A DNA stretch of 64,000 nt from Azophilus sp965116165 (GTDB lineage Bacteria > Pseudomonadota > Gammaproteobacteria > Pseudomonadales > Azotimanducaceae): positions 744,001-808,000 of the forward strand of contig OZ220484.1 of NCBI GenBank assembly GCA_965116165.1, read 5' to 3'. Below, piece after piece: positions 52,544 to 60,537 of the stretch. The position numbers were made by a program, and so were the translations under genes. Every line of letters starts with the position of its first letter. Within the stretch, counting starts at the first letter, position 1. Below the pieces are notes generated by a model. That model saw only the letters and a program-made list of their open reading frames with translations, did no database searches and was not told the DNA's origin.

Positions 52544-52910
52544 TTGTCCGTCCCATCCCACTATCCCCGTATCCCCTACGGCGAGGCCGACTTCCGGCGT
52601 ATCCGCCTGAACGGCTGGCTATATGTGGACAAGACGGGCATACGCGACTACATCGACGGTGAACGAGTGGTTCAGACCTTCCTGGCCGCGCACTTTGCGT
52701 TGACCGACCACTATGTGCTGCACTCCGAGTGGGAACTGAGCAAGGGAGGCGGTAGAGCAGCTAAGCCGCTACCTAGCGGACGCCAGCATCGAACGCCATG
52801 CCGTAAAGCACGTTGGCATCGCACTGGTTTTTCAAGGTTGGGAACTTGTTTTCCACGAGGGCGTGGGGAGCTCGTCGGAGACACATGTGATGAAACGACC
52901 GGACAAGTGA
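52544..52910 (+). pseudogene. Internally deleted AAA-ATPase / PD-(D/E)XK nuclease family gene
   Basis: Three pieces of one gene are recognisable. The start (TTG at 52544) gives YPRIPYGEADFRRIRLNGWL and YVDKTG, the N-terminus of the predicted AAA-ATPase family with a C-terminal PD-(D/E)XK-like nuclease domain. It jumps directly to a late segment (GERVVQTFLAAHFALTDHY, SEWELSKG), so the whole ATPase body is missing. A third piece in another frame (EAVEQLSRYLADASIERHAV, GIALVFQGWELVFHEG) is the C-terminal end and stops at 52910; the nuclease core between is also lost. At roughly 120 codons in place of more than 500 it cannot be functional. Confidence 0.7.
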
Positions 52911-52952
52911 ACGCTCATCGCCCAGTTTCCGAGTCAACCCTGTTCGACTGGG

Positions 52953-53513
52953 TTGAGACACTTGAAACGGTGCCGACCCCGGCCGCGGGTCCGCTCCGCC
53001 GCACCCGGCGTCAAGGTAACGGAGGCCTATGACACCTGGTGGCAGTTTGCCAGCGAACGCCAAAATATTTACTTCCGCAGGCTATGTGGTGACCCCGCGC
53101 CTTGGACCGATGACGAAATCCTCAGAGGATACCGCTTCACCAACGCCTACCGCGCTGCTGATCGGGTAAGCCAATATCTGGTCAGTGAGGTCATCTACCG
53201 CGAGGATTTGCCGCAGACACCCTGCGAGGTGGTCTTCCGCATTCTCCTGTTCAAGCTGTTCAATCGCATCGACACGTGGGAAGTACTTACGCGCCACATG
53301 GGGTCAATCGTTCTCGCCGAGCGCCCATTCGCCCGAATTGATGCAATACTCATGGACGAGTTGCGCAGCGGTCGGCGTATATATTCGGCTGCCTACATCA
53401 TGCCCACACGACGAACTGCCGATTGTCCAAAACGCAAGCATCGGATGCACCTAGAGTTACTTGAGCGGTGGAAACGGTGGCGGACTCGACGCTGCGCACA
53501 ATCCGGAGCATGA
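52953..53513 (+). pseudogene. Truncated HMUDK-type DNA hypermodification protein (5-hmdU kinase / thymine pyrophosphorylase clade)
   Basis: The frame reads YDTWWQFASERQNIYFRRLC, PWTDDEILRGYRFTNAYRAA, DRVSQYLVSEVIY, FRILLFKLFNRIDTWEVL and RRIYSAAYIMP, the helical domain of 5-hydroxymethyl-dU DNA kinase and alpha-glutamyl/putrescinyl thymine pyrophosphorylase-like proteins, known from phages with hypermodified thymine and from bacterial islands. After KHRMHLELLERW at about 53466 the family similarity ends and the frame stops at 53513, about half the usual length. The start is unclear; the TTG at 52953 is only the longest option and homology begins near 53007. It is probably a non-functional remnant in a decayed island. 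Confidence 0.65.
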
Positions 53514-53722
53514 CCGGACACTTGGAGGTGGGAAACCGGACTGAGGCCGAGTGGCAGGACGCCATTCTTCAAGGATTCGATGTGTGGAGGCGCATCTACG
53601 CAGCCGGTGGCGGACAACTCCGCGTTGACCGAGTCGCAAGGCGGATTGTCTTTGTAGGCAGCGACCCGACGATGTTACTCGAGAATTGGCTATCTTTCGC
53701 GTTGTCGCGGCGATTGCCGTAA
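53468..53722 (+). CDS. Hypothetical protein, perhaps a fragment
   Basis: An 84-residue frame starting within the end of the HMUDK-type remnant (METVADSTLRTIRSMTGHLE). It is mixed alpha/beta in pattern, for example RTEAEWQDAILQGFDVWRRI and RVARRIVFVGSDP, with no signal or membrane segment. I do not recognise a family. Its position right after a truncated gene suggests that it may be the tail of another gene fused at a deletion. No ribosome binding site stands out. Confidence 0.35.
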   Translation: METVADSTLRTIRSMTGHLEVGNRTEAEWQDAILQGFDVWRRIYAAGGGQLRVDRVARRIVFVGSDPTMLLENWLSFALSRRLP

Positions 53723-53773
53723 CCGCACTGATGGGCCTTCTCGTCAAAGTGTTATTCTTCTAGAATTGCCGAC

Positions 53774-54031
53774 ATGCCGAAGGATCAAAACACGAGCAAG
53801 AGATACTGTTTTTGCCTGATGAGCCTATCAGTATTCGCTGGCTTCTCCAGCCTGTATTTTGCTTTCTGCGACAACCATTTGTCAGCACTCATTGCGGCGA
53901 TGCTTTCGATATTTTGGAGCGCCCCGGCGGCGGGACTATTGGCTTTTCACTTCAGCACACGACGGATACGGGCGAGTTTCCAAGAACAGGTTGTCAGAAG
54001 GGTCATGGATTGCTTGGTGGAGGAATTGTAA
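53774..54031 (+). CDS. Small two-helix membrane protein
   Basis: An 85-residue protein with two hydrophobic segments (about 11-31, YCFCLMSLSVFAGFSSLYFAF with flanking cysteines, and about 38-60, IAAMLSIFWSAPAAGLLAF), and a positively charged C-terminal tail ending VVRRVMDCLVEEL. The start ATG at 53774 (MPKDQNTSKRY) is the first in the frame. Such small membrane proteins are common in accessory islands; no family is recognised. Base use is less GC-rich than in core genes. The 150 bases after it contain a short helical frame without a start (AELIDRLHGIALKAIDELN) that I do not call. Confidence 0.5.
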   Translation: MPKDQNTSKRYCFCLMSLSVFAGFSSLYFAFCDNHLSALIAAMLSIFWSAPAAGLLAFHFSTRRIRASFQEQVVRRVMDCLVEEL

Positions 54032-54182
54032 AGGTGACCGAGAACCGAACGCTCCAAATGCTCCTAGCAACGCTGAGCTCATTGACCGATTGCACGGGAT
54101 AGCTTTGAAAGCGATTGATGAGTTGAATCGGAGACCATAAAGGCCTAGTCCACTGAACAACCCGTACCTCGGCAATGTCCCG

Positions 54183-54485
54183 GTGGTGCCGTTAATCAAC
54201 GACACAAAGAGTATTCAGATATTGGTCAACCGGCTGCTGGACGAAGTGCTTCTGCAAATGCTGTGGCGATGCAGAACGACCCCGCTGAGTGAGCGCCACA
54301 GCGACATACTGTTCGTGCCACAGCCCCCGGAACTCTTGACCTTCGCACAATTGAGCAATTCAAGCGCGACGCCTGCACTAATCGTGTACCCTGACCCTCC
54401 GCTTGGCAACGAGGAAGAAAAGCTATTCGAGGGGCTCAACCCCCCGGTGCGGAGCTTCAATGAATGGTTGGTGGACGGCATATGA
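54183..54485 (+). CDS. C-terminal tail resembling a TIR-type effector, upstream of a SLOG protein
   Basis: A 100-residue frame (start GTG 54183, but homologous-looking sequence NPYLGNVPVVPLINDTKS extends upstream without a start). The later part (SDILFVPQPPELLTFAQL, then ALIVYPDPPLGNEEEKLFEG) resembles the region that follows TIR domains in TIR-SLOG type prokaryotic proteins. The N-terminal TIR domain itself is absent, so the gene appears truncated at its 5' end. It overlaps the SLOG gene by four bases (ATGA), so the two are translationally coupled. The family assignment is tentative. Confidence 0.45.
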   Translation: MVPLINDTKSIQILVNRLLDEVLLQMLWRCRTTPLSERHSDILFVPQPPELLTFAQLSNSSATPALIVYPDPPLGNEEEKLFEGLNPPVRSFNEWLVDGI

Positions 54486-55336
54486 AGAACTGGCGTGAAA
54501 GTTGGAGGGCAACGGTGGCGGTTTCCGTCTCGGAAAACCCGGATCTGCAAACATTGGGCCTTAGCGACGACCATCTTCATGATGCTATGGAGACCCTTGC
54601 ATCTCAACTGCTCGCCTTTGGCTATCGCCTTGCCTACGGCGGCGACCTGCGCCCAGAAGGGTTTACGGAGCAGTTATTCGAGTTCGCCAGTAGGTACGAC
54701 CGTACACGCCAGTCGAAGGGACAACTTGGCGTAGTAGATTATCTCGCTTGGCCAGTACATGCCCGCATGCCTGCCGAGGAAAAGAGTGCGCTCGCAGATG
54801 GGCTTGCCGGTGTGGCAGATGTCGTATGGCTCTCCCCCGAGGGCTTACCACTCAAGCTCGACAACTGCACGGGCAGTAAGTTATCTGTCATTTCCCCCGA
54901 TGACTGGGCCGAAGGATTGACGGCAATGCGCAGAACAATGCTCGACAACACCTCGGCCTGCATAGTCTTGGGCGGTCGCGTAGAAGGATATAGCGGAGTC
55001 ATGCCCGGCATTGCAGAGGAATCACGGCTCGCTCTTGAAGTCGGCCAGCCCTTGTACCTACTCGGCGGCTTCGGCGGCTGCGCCCGGGACATCGCGGAAT
55101 CTCTCGGCCTTGTGGCTCCATGGCAACCGTCTCGCCGGGAATGGGAAGGCCGAAGGTGGTTCGATGAATTTGACTTTGCAAGCATCAACAACGGCTTGAC
55201 ATGGGAGGAAAAAAAGTCTTTGGCTAGGACACCTCATGTCGACGAAGCTGTGTTGTTGACGTTGATAGGCTTGGAGAGGAGCTTAGGCGACCATGGTTCT
55301 TTGGACAATCCGAGGACGGCGAGTATGGCGGTCTGA
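54482..55336 (+). CDS. SLOG-superfamily protein, possible nucleotide-sensing defence component
   Basis: A 284-residue cytosolic protein with a Rossmann-like SLOG domain. The visible pattern is VAVSVSENPDLQTLGLSDDH, LLAFGYRLAYGGDLRPEGFT, then ACIVLGGRVEGYSGVMPGIA, EESRLALEVGQPLYLLGGFG and GCARDIAESLGL; GGD and GGR/GGFGG loops are where SLOG proteins bind nucleotide-derived ligands. In defence systems SLOG domains sense signals such as ADP-ribose derivatives made by TIR domains, and the upstream frame looks like a TIR tail. The start ATG 54482 overlaps the upstream stop. No effector domain is seen in this protein. The domain looks complete, although its partner is truncated. Confidence 0.65.
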   Translation: MKNWRESWRATVAVSVSENPDLQTLGLSDDHLHDAMETLASQLLAFGYRLAYGGDLRPEGFTEQLFEFASRYDRTRQSKGQLGVVDYLAWPVHARMPAEEKSALADGLAGVADVVWLSPEGLPLKLDNCTGSKLSVISPDDWAEGLTAMRRTMLDNTSACIVLGGRVEGYSGVMPGIAEESRLALEVGQPLYLLGGFGGCARDIAESLGLVAPWQPSRREWEGRRWFDEFDFASINNGLTWEEKKSLARTPHVDEAVLLTLIGLERSLGDHGSLDNPRTASMAV

Positions 55337-55538
55337 TCCAGGAAGATCAATTTCCATTCGCCGAACGGCCGATTGTTCATGATGAGGATCAAGCGATACT
55401 CATACCCAATGTTCGGCGTAAAAACGCGTATCTGTCATAAGATCAAGCGAATTGACGAAGACTATTTCGACCAAAAAGAACTGTGAGCCGCTCGCTTACG
55501 CCGTAGCATTTCGACACCTTAATCAACCGAAGTCCGAC

Positions 55539-56693
55539 ATGAACACCGCCATCACCCTAGGTATCGAGGAGGAATTCTTCCTCGTCGACCCGGAAAGCCG
55601 GGATCTGCTGGCCGACCCGGACCCGCGCATCTTCGAGGCCTGCGCCGCAAACGCCGCTCCGCACAAGGTGGTGCACGAATTCCTGCGTTCGCAGATAGAA
55701 ACCAACTCGCGCGTTTGCGCCTCGGTGGCCGAGCTACGCCAGGCTCTTCGCGAAACCAGGCGATTGGTGATCGAAACCGCCGAGCGCCACGGTGCCCGCG
55801 TGATGGCGGCTTCCGTGCACCCGTTCGCCGCCTGGCAGGAACAGATTCCCACCCCCAGGGACCGCTACGAGCAATTCGTCACCACCTATCAGGAGAGCGT
55901 GCAGCGGCTGGTCGTTGGCGGTATGCACATCCACGCGGGCTTCGGCGATATGGACTCGCGCATTCGCTTGATGACGGCGATGCGCCGCCACCTGCCCGTG
56001 CTGAACGCCCTATCCGGTTCCTCGCCGTTCAGCGACGGGCGGGAAACGGGGTTCAAGTCCAGCCGGCTCAACCTCTTCGGTGCCCTACCCCGCTCCGGTT
56101 TGCCCGATGCGATGTCCAGCCGGGCCGAGTTCGATGCCCTCGTACAGCACTATCAGAGGCTGGATTTCATCAAGAACGGTAGCGAGCTCTGGTGGGACAT
56201 CCGGCCCTCCCACGCCTACCCCACGGTGGAGCTGCGCATCTGCGATGTTTGTCCGCGCATCGAAGACGCCTTCTGTCTGGCGGCGCTCTACGCCTGTTTG
56301 ATTCACCGACTCATGCGGCAAGACCTGGACAAAGGCCCGTCGCCGGAACCGCCCACCGAGATCATTGCCGAAAACCGCTGGCTCGCCCAACGCTACGGCG
56401 TGCTCGGCTTTCTGGGCAACACCCGTCAGGGCGGTCGTATCGACATCGCGGAGGAAGTGGAAGGATTGGTGGACGAGCTAGCCACCAACGCAAAGGCGCT
56501 GAACTGCGAGACCGAACTGCGCCATGCGCTGACCATAATCCGCGAAGGCGCCGGTGCCGACCGGCAACTGGACCACTACCGGCTGTGCATTTTGGAAGGC
56601 GCGACCCCAGAGGAGGCCCTGCGCGCCGTGGTGGATCTGGTGGTGGCGGAAACGCGGGCCGCCATCGACCTCAAGGACGATCCAATCGGATGA
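55539..56693 (+). CDS. Carboxylate-amine ligase (YbdK / glutamate-cysteine ligase type 2)
   Basis: ATP-grasp-like ligase of the GCS2 family, forming gamma-glutamyl-type amide bonds; YbdK members have weak glutamate-cysteine ligase activity. The 384-residue product begins MNTAITLGIEEEFFLVDPES, the family start with the metal-binding EEEFF. Further marks are EFLRSQIETNSRVC, VVGGMHIHAGFGD with metal/substrate histidines, LNALSGSSPFSDGRETGF, RPSHAYPTVELRICDVCPR and the C-terminal ENRWLAQRYGV. ATG 55539 is chosen because it gives the conserved N-terminus; the upstream open frame to 55452 is not family-like. The 3' end overlaps the convergent lipoprotein gene by 23 bases. The 55337-55538 spacer holds nothing I recognise. 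Confidence 0.93.
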   Translation: MNTAITLGIEEEFFLVDPESRDLLADPDPRIFEACAANAAPHKVVHEFLRSQIETNSRVCASVAELRQALRETRRLVIETAERHGARVMAASVHPFAAWQEQIPTPRDRYEQFVTTYQESVQRLVVGGMHIHAGFGDMDSRIRLMTAMRRHLPVLNALSGSSPFSDGRETGFKSSRLNLFGALPRSGLPDAMSSRAEFDALVQHYQRLDFIKNGSELWWDIRPSHAYPTVELRICDVCPRIEDAFCLAALYACLIHRLMRQDLDKGPSPEPPTEIIAENRWLAQRYGVLGFLGNTRQGGRIDIAEEVEGLVDELATNAKALNCETELRHALTIIREGAGADRQLDHYRLCILEGATPEEALRAVVDLVVAETRAAIDLKDDPIG

Positions 56694-57105
56694 TCATGCC
56701 CTCGACCACCCAACCGTCGGCCGGATCGACCTCGTATTTTTCGGCATAGGCCTGGGCAACACGGTTGCGTTCCACCCGATCCTGTACTTTCTCCGCCCTG
56801 AGCGCATAGATTCGATCCCGCAGGCGAACACGAACATTGTTGTCCGATTCCAAATAGCCGGTCCAGAATGTTCCCCCGGAACTGGTGGCGATATATAGGT
56901 CGTAGCCAAGTCCAACACTCCATATGTTGATCGAATAGGGATCATGGGGGCGGGTTTCAAGTTGAATCGTATCCGGAACGTCGCTCCATTCCGGTGGTGG
57001 ATCAAGCGGCCGGCCAGCGAGTTCGCCACCGGGAATGGTGACAAAGGGTTCGCTGCAGGCGACCAGGGCCGCAATGCAGGTCAAGCCAAGTAGGCTTCGG
57101 GCCAT
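56671..57105 (-). CDS. Lipoprotein with a beta-barrel-like core
   Basis: A 144-residue predicted lipoprotein: MARSLLGLTCIAALVAC ends in a lipobox (LVAC). The mature part (IPGGELAGRPLDPPPEWSD, then SINIWSVGLGYDLYIATSSG, FWTGYLESDNNVRVRLRDR, IYALRAEKVQDRV) is rich in beta strands and follows the pattern of FMN-type split-barrel proteins, loosely like the Tat-exported protein at 40538. No catalytic residue can be pointed to. The start is the ATG at 57105. It overlaps the end of the convergent ligase gene. Function unknown. Confidence 0.7.
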   Translation of the reverse strand: MARSLLGLTCIAALVACSEPFVTIPGGELAGRPLDPPPEWSDVPDTIQLETRPHDPYSINIWSVGLGYDLYIATSSGGTFWTGYLESDNNVRVRLRDRIYALRAEKVQDRVERNRVAQAYAEKYEVDPADGWVVEGMIIRLDRP

Positions 57106-57190
57106 ATGGAAATCTCAGCTTCTTGTCACGCCAATGCTACGATAGGGGAAGCCGATTGCCTACCGGCAACTCGGCTGGGTGGTGAATCAG

Positions 57191-57298
57191 TTAGGGAATC
57201 TCTTATTAATCCTATAGCAGCGGCATCCTATTTAATAAAAATCAATAGCTTACGAGCAGATCCATGCTGCTCTATCGAATTGATCAGAGTTTCCTTAG
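57191..57298 (+). mobile_element. MITE, copy E
   Basis: A 108-bp copy with perfect TTAG/TTAG flanks. Its right duplication (57295-57298) contains the stop codon of the minus-strand Nudix gene, read as TAA, so insertion happened at the stop without harming the gene. Confidence 0.85.
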
Positions 57299-58077
57299 AC
57301 ATTTGCGCGAGCATCGTCACGCATAGGCGGTGGCAGCACCGGCCGGTGCGTCGGGAAGTGTCGATTGGCTTGCGCCTTCGCCAACACCTCTTGCGCGGAC
57401 CCAGATCCGGCAAGCCACTTGAGCTGTAGTTGAGTCACGCCCATTAGGCCGATGTCCCCGGCGGCATGGCGCGCCAAGGCCGTGCGCGGCGATGTCCAAA
57501 TGCTGTCCACCGTCTCCTTCTCATCATGGCTACCCGTTTGTTCGACGGGGGCGCCAGCGATAAAGAAGCGGGTATCAAAACGTCTCGGCCGGCCAAGCGG
57601 GGTTACGAAACGGTTGTGGAAGTGGATGCGGTCCACGGCGAGTTCGAGATTCTCCCGCCGACAGATATCAAGCAAGGTCAACTCGCCAGCGTGCAGCGGT
57701 TGCCGATAGGCCATAAAGCGTCGGCGTTCCGCCTCATCGGCGTAGGAAACCAAAACGCCGTCGCGATAGGCCAACAGCAGCCCCGCCTCCTCAAAACTTT
57801 CGCGAATGCCCGCTATCCAATAACCACGCCACTCGGCGCCGAGGGCCGCCACCTGCGCGGATTGGGTTTCCGTTGGTCCCGTGCGCACCCCGTCATACCG
57901 ATGCAGATGATCGTCGCCATCGACCCGGCCACCGGGAAAGACGAACATGCCGCCCGCGAAGGACGCGCGGCCACTGCGTTTCAACAACAGCACCTCGAAT
58001 TTGGTATCGGCATCGGCATCGCGCACCAGCATGACGGTTGCGGCGGGCCGAATCGGCTGCGTCTTCTTCTCAAACAT
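57295..58077 (-). CDS. NUDT19-like Nudix hydrolase
   Basis: Nudix-fold hydrolase that cleaves nucleoside-diphosphate-linked substrates; the closest pattern is the NUDT19/RP2-like group, some of which act on CoA derivatives. The 260-residue product starts with a core strand (PAATVMLVRDADADTKFEVL, LLKRSGRASFAGGMFVFPGG). The Nudix box is interrupted by a ~30-residue insertion, as in NUDT19: the first glycine lies in FPGGRVDG and the REx2EEAG part in GIRESFEEAGLLLAY. The start is ATG 58077. The stop lies in the target duplication of copy E. A partial miniature-element end lies about 20 bases upstream of its start, pointing toward the gene. Confidence 0.88.
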   Translation of the reverse strand: MFEKKTQPIRPAATVMLVRDADADTKFEVLLLKRSGRASFAGGMFVFPGGRVDGDDHLHRYDGVRTGPTETQSAQVAALGAEWRGYWIAGIRESFEEAGLLLAYRDGVLVSYADEAERRRFMAYRQPLHAGELTLLDICRRENLELAVDRIHFHNRFVTPLGRPRRFDTRFFIAGAPVEQTGSHDEKETVDSIWTSPRTALARHAAGDIGLMGVTQLQLKWLAGSGSAQEVLAKAQANRHFPTHRPVLPPPMRDDARANV

Positions 58078-58096
58078 AGAATCCCCAAAAACCTCA

Positions 58097-58125
58097 ATTT
58101 AAGAAAGGTCTGAACAATTTGATGT
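58097..58125 (-). mobile_element. Right-end fragment of a MITE, copy G
   Basis: TTAAGAAAGGTCTGAACAAT (58098-58117) matches the terminal ~22 bases of the element in reverse orientation after a TTAA; the rest of the element is absent. It points toward the Nudix start about 20 bases away. Confidence 0.55.
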
Positions 58126-58265
58126 TGCGCCCGAATTGCGAGGGAAAACCAAGGGCTCCGACGCATCAACGCCATAGGTATCAGCAAACTGGATGGAACC
58201 TTGGTTATGCGAAAGCCAGCAATCGCCAAACGTTCAACAGCGATGCGCCGTACAGGTTAGCCTAA

Positions 58266-58400
58266 ATCCCCCTCCCGGAACAAATCAGCGGCATGCACCG
58301 AACCGTCAACGGCGCCAACGCCATCGTCGCCCTGCGCTGCGCCATCCAAGGCAACCGTTTCGACGACCACTGGAGATGTCGGACCGATGCACTGGACCAC
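58266..58400 (+). pseudogene. C-terminal fragment of a transposase (ISKra4-like)
   Basis: The frame reads EQISGMHRTVNGANAIVALR then CAIQGNRFDDHWRCRTD, which resembles the very end of ISKra4-type transposases (a GANAI-LR helix followed by N-RWDD-W). Nothing upstream belongs to it. The frame runs on into the DUF4212 gene start, so the transposon end was joined just upstream of that gene. The family assignment is from the motif only. Confidence 0.45.
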
Positions 58401-58451
58401 CAATTGTCACTGACGCTACAGTGTCCGGCATGTCGTGAAGAGTTTGCTGTG

Positions 58452-58733
58452 ATGGTGGAGGACAAAACACAAGCACCCCGGTCGCGCGAGTATTGGCGAG
58501 CCAATCTCAAATTGATGGCGTTGCTGCTTGCCATCTGGTTCACCGTTTCCTTTGGCTTCGGCATCTTGCTGGCCGAGCGGCTCAACGAAATCCGCTTTTT
58601 TGGCTTCAAGTTTGGGTTCTGGTGGGCGCAACAGGGCAGCATCTATGTTTTCGTCATCCTGATTTTCGTTTACGCCAACATCATGAGACGTCTCGACCGC
58701 AAATACGGTGTCGATGACGACACGCCACGCTGA
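58452..58733 (+). CDS. DUF4212 small subunit of a sodium:solute symporter
   Basis: A 93-residue inner-membrane protein of the DUF4212 family, the small partner encoded directly before VC_2705-type sodium:solute symporters. It has the family plan: REYWRANLKLMALLLAIWF beginning the first helix (about 20-40), a loop with FFGFKFGFWWAQQGS, a second helix (IYVFVILIFVYANIMRRLD) and a basic tail. ATG 58452 is chosen because it gives the normal family N-terminus; the frame open upstream comes from a transposase fragment. It ends two bases before the symporter gene, so the two are cotranslated. Confidence 0.85.
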   Translation: MVEDKTQAPRSREYWRANLKLMALLLAIWFTVSFGFGILLAERLNEIRFFGFKFGFWWAQQGSIYVFVILIFVYANIMRRLDRKYGVDDDTPR

Positions 58734-58735
58734 TC

Positions 58736-60508
58736 ATGGATGTACAAACCCTCACCTACATTTTCGTCGCCGGCAGTTTCGTGCTCTACATAGGCATCGC
58801 CATCTGGTCCCGGGCGGTGTCAACCGGCGACTTCTACGTGGCCGGGGGCGGTGTGCATCCGGTGGCAAACGGCATGGCAACCGCCGCCGACTGGATGAGT
58901 GCGGCCTCCTTCATCTCCATGGCGGGCATCATCGCCTTCATGGGCTACGACGGCACCGTCTATCTCATGGGCTGGACCGGCGGCTATGTCATGCTGGCGC
59001 TGCTGCTCGCCCCCTATCTGCGTAAATTCGGCGAGTTCACCGTACCGGACTTTATCGGTGCCCGTTACTACTCGAATGCCGCCCGGGTGGTCGCCGTGAT
59101 CTGCCTGGTCGTTATTTCCTTCACCTATGTCGCCGGTCAAATGCGCGGCGTCGGTATCGTGTTCAGCCAATTTCTGAACGTGCCGATCTTCTGGGGCGTG
59201 GTAATCGGCATGGCGGTGGTGTTCTTTTACGCGGTGCTCGGCGGCATGAAAGGCATCACCTACACCCAGGTCGCGCAGTATTGCGTGCTGATCTTCGCCT
59301 ATCTGGTGCCCGCCATCTTCATCTCGCTGCTGATCACCGGCGTTCCCGTCCCGCAACTCGGCCTCGGCGCGGAAGTGGCCGGCGGCGGGGGATTGACCGT
59401 TTTGGAAAAACTCGACCATACCCTAGTCGAATTGGGGTTCGGCCCCTATACGGACGGCAGCAAGGGGATGGCGGACGTATTCGCGATTACGCTGGCGCTG
59501 ATGATCGGCACAGCCGGCCTGCCGCACGTTATCGTCCGCTTCTTCACAGTGCCGAAAGTTTCCGATGCACGGGTCTCGGCCGGCTACGCGCTGCTCTTCA
59601 TCGCCCTGCTCTACACGACCGCGCCGGCGGTGGGCGCCTTCGCCCGGCTTAACTTCATCGATACGGTGCACAACAGCGCCTATGCGGAGGTCGCCGGCTG
59701 GTTCAAGCGCTGGGAGGACATCGGGCTGATCGGTTGGGTGGACAAGAACGCGGATGGCGCCATTCAGTACGCGCCGGGCGCGGCCTTCAACGGCAGCCCG
59801 GAATTTACCGACCACCGGGGTGATTCCGGCGAACGGCGGCTGGCGAACGAACCCACCGCCGCAGCCAATGAAGTTTATGTGGATAGAGACATCATGGTGC
59901 TCGCCAATCCAGAAATCGCCGCACTGCCCGGCTGGATCATCGCCCTGGTTGCCGCGGGCGGGCTGGCCGCCGCGCTCTCCACGGCCGCCGGTTTGCTGCT
60001 GGTGATTTCGGCCTCGGTTTCCCACGACCTGATCAAGAAAACCCTGGCCCGGGGAATCAGCGACCGCCAAGAGTTGCGGTACGCCCGAATCGCCGCCGCC
60101 ACGGCCATTCTCATCGCCGGCTATCTGGGCATCAACCCGCCCGCCTTTGTCGCGCAGGTGGTGGCCTTCGCATTCGGACTCGCGGCCGCATCGTTGTTCC
60201 CCGCCATCCTGCTGGGCGTTTTCCACAAGGGCGCCACCAAGGAAGGCGCCATCGCCGGCATGGTCGTCGGCCTCGCGTTTACGTTCGCCTATATCGTTAC
60301 CTTCAAGTTCATCGTTCCGCAGGCGAACAACGCCGAGCATTGGTGGTTCGGCATCTCCCCGGAAGGCATCGGCGTGGTCGGCGCCGCACTGAATTTCGCC
60401 GTCGCCCTGGTCGTCAGCCGGTTCACGCCGGCCGTGCCCGCCTCGGTGCGGTCCCTAGTGGAATCGATCCGCATTCCAGCCGGGGTCGAACGGCCGAACG
60501 ATCACTGA
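58736..60508 (+). CDS. Sodium:solute symporter, VC_2705/ActP-like
   Basis: Inner-membrane carrier of the sodium:solute symporter family with about 13 hydrophobic segments over 590 residues. The group with a DUF4212 partner includes transporters for acetate and other small carboxylates; the substrate here is unknown. Visible features are DFYVAGGGVHPVANGMATAA near residue 33, ADWMSAASFISMAGIIAFMG, GEFTVPDFIGARYYS, AVLGGMKGITYTQVAQY and the sodium-site region GTAGLPHVIVRFFTVP. A hydrophilic insertion of about 70 residues (about 330-400) separates two helices near the C-terminal half. Malate synthase G lies next (convergent), consistent with use of acetate or glycolate-type carbon, but that is inference. 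Confidence 0.9.
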   Translation: MDVQTLTYIFVAGSFVLYIGIAIWSRAVSTGDFYVAGGGVHPVANGMATAADWMSAASFISMAGIIAFMGYDGTVYLMGWTGGYVMLALLLAPYLRKFGEFTVPDFIGARYYSNAARVVAVICLVVISFTYVAGQMRGVGIVFSQFLNVPIFWGVVIGMAVVFFYAVLGGMKGITYTQVAQYCVLIFAYLVPAIFISLLITGVPVPQLGLGAEVAGGGGLTVLEKLDHTLVELGFGPYTDGSKGMADVFAITLALMIGTAGLPHVIVRFFTVPKVSDARVSAGYALLFIALLYTTAPAVGAFARLNFIDTVHNSAYAEVAGWFKRWEDIGLIGWVDKNADGAIQYAPGAAFNGSPEFTDHRGDSGERRLANEPTAAANEVYVDRDIMVLANPEIAALPGWIIALVAAGGLAAALSTAAGLLLVISASVSHDLIKKTLARGISDRQELRYARIAAATAILIAGYLGINPPAFVAQVVAFAFGLAAASLFPAILLGVFHKGATKEGAIAGMVVGLAFTFAYIVTFKFIVPQANNAEHWWFGISPEGIGVVGAALNFAVALVVSRFTPAVPASVRSLVESIRIPAGVERPNDH

Positions 60509-60537
60509 CGGGCAGCGATTCCCGTTATGCTTAAATC

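Noticed and set aside
52668..52685. GTTCAGACCTTCC match to the MITE right end inside the deleted ATPase gene
   Set aside because: The bases encode the conserved VVQTFLAA of that family, and the flanking sequence does not match the element, so the match is chance.
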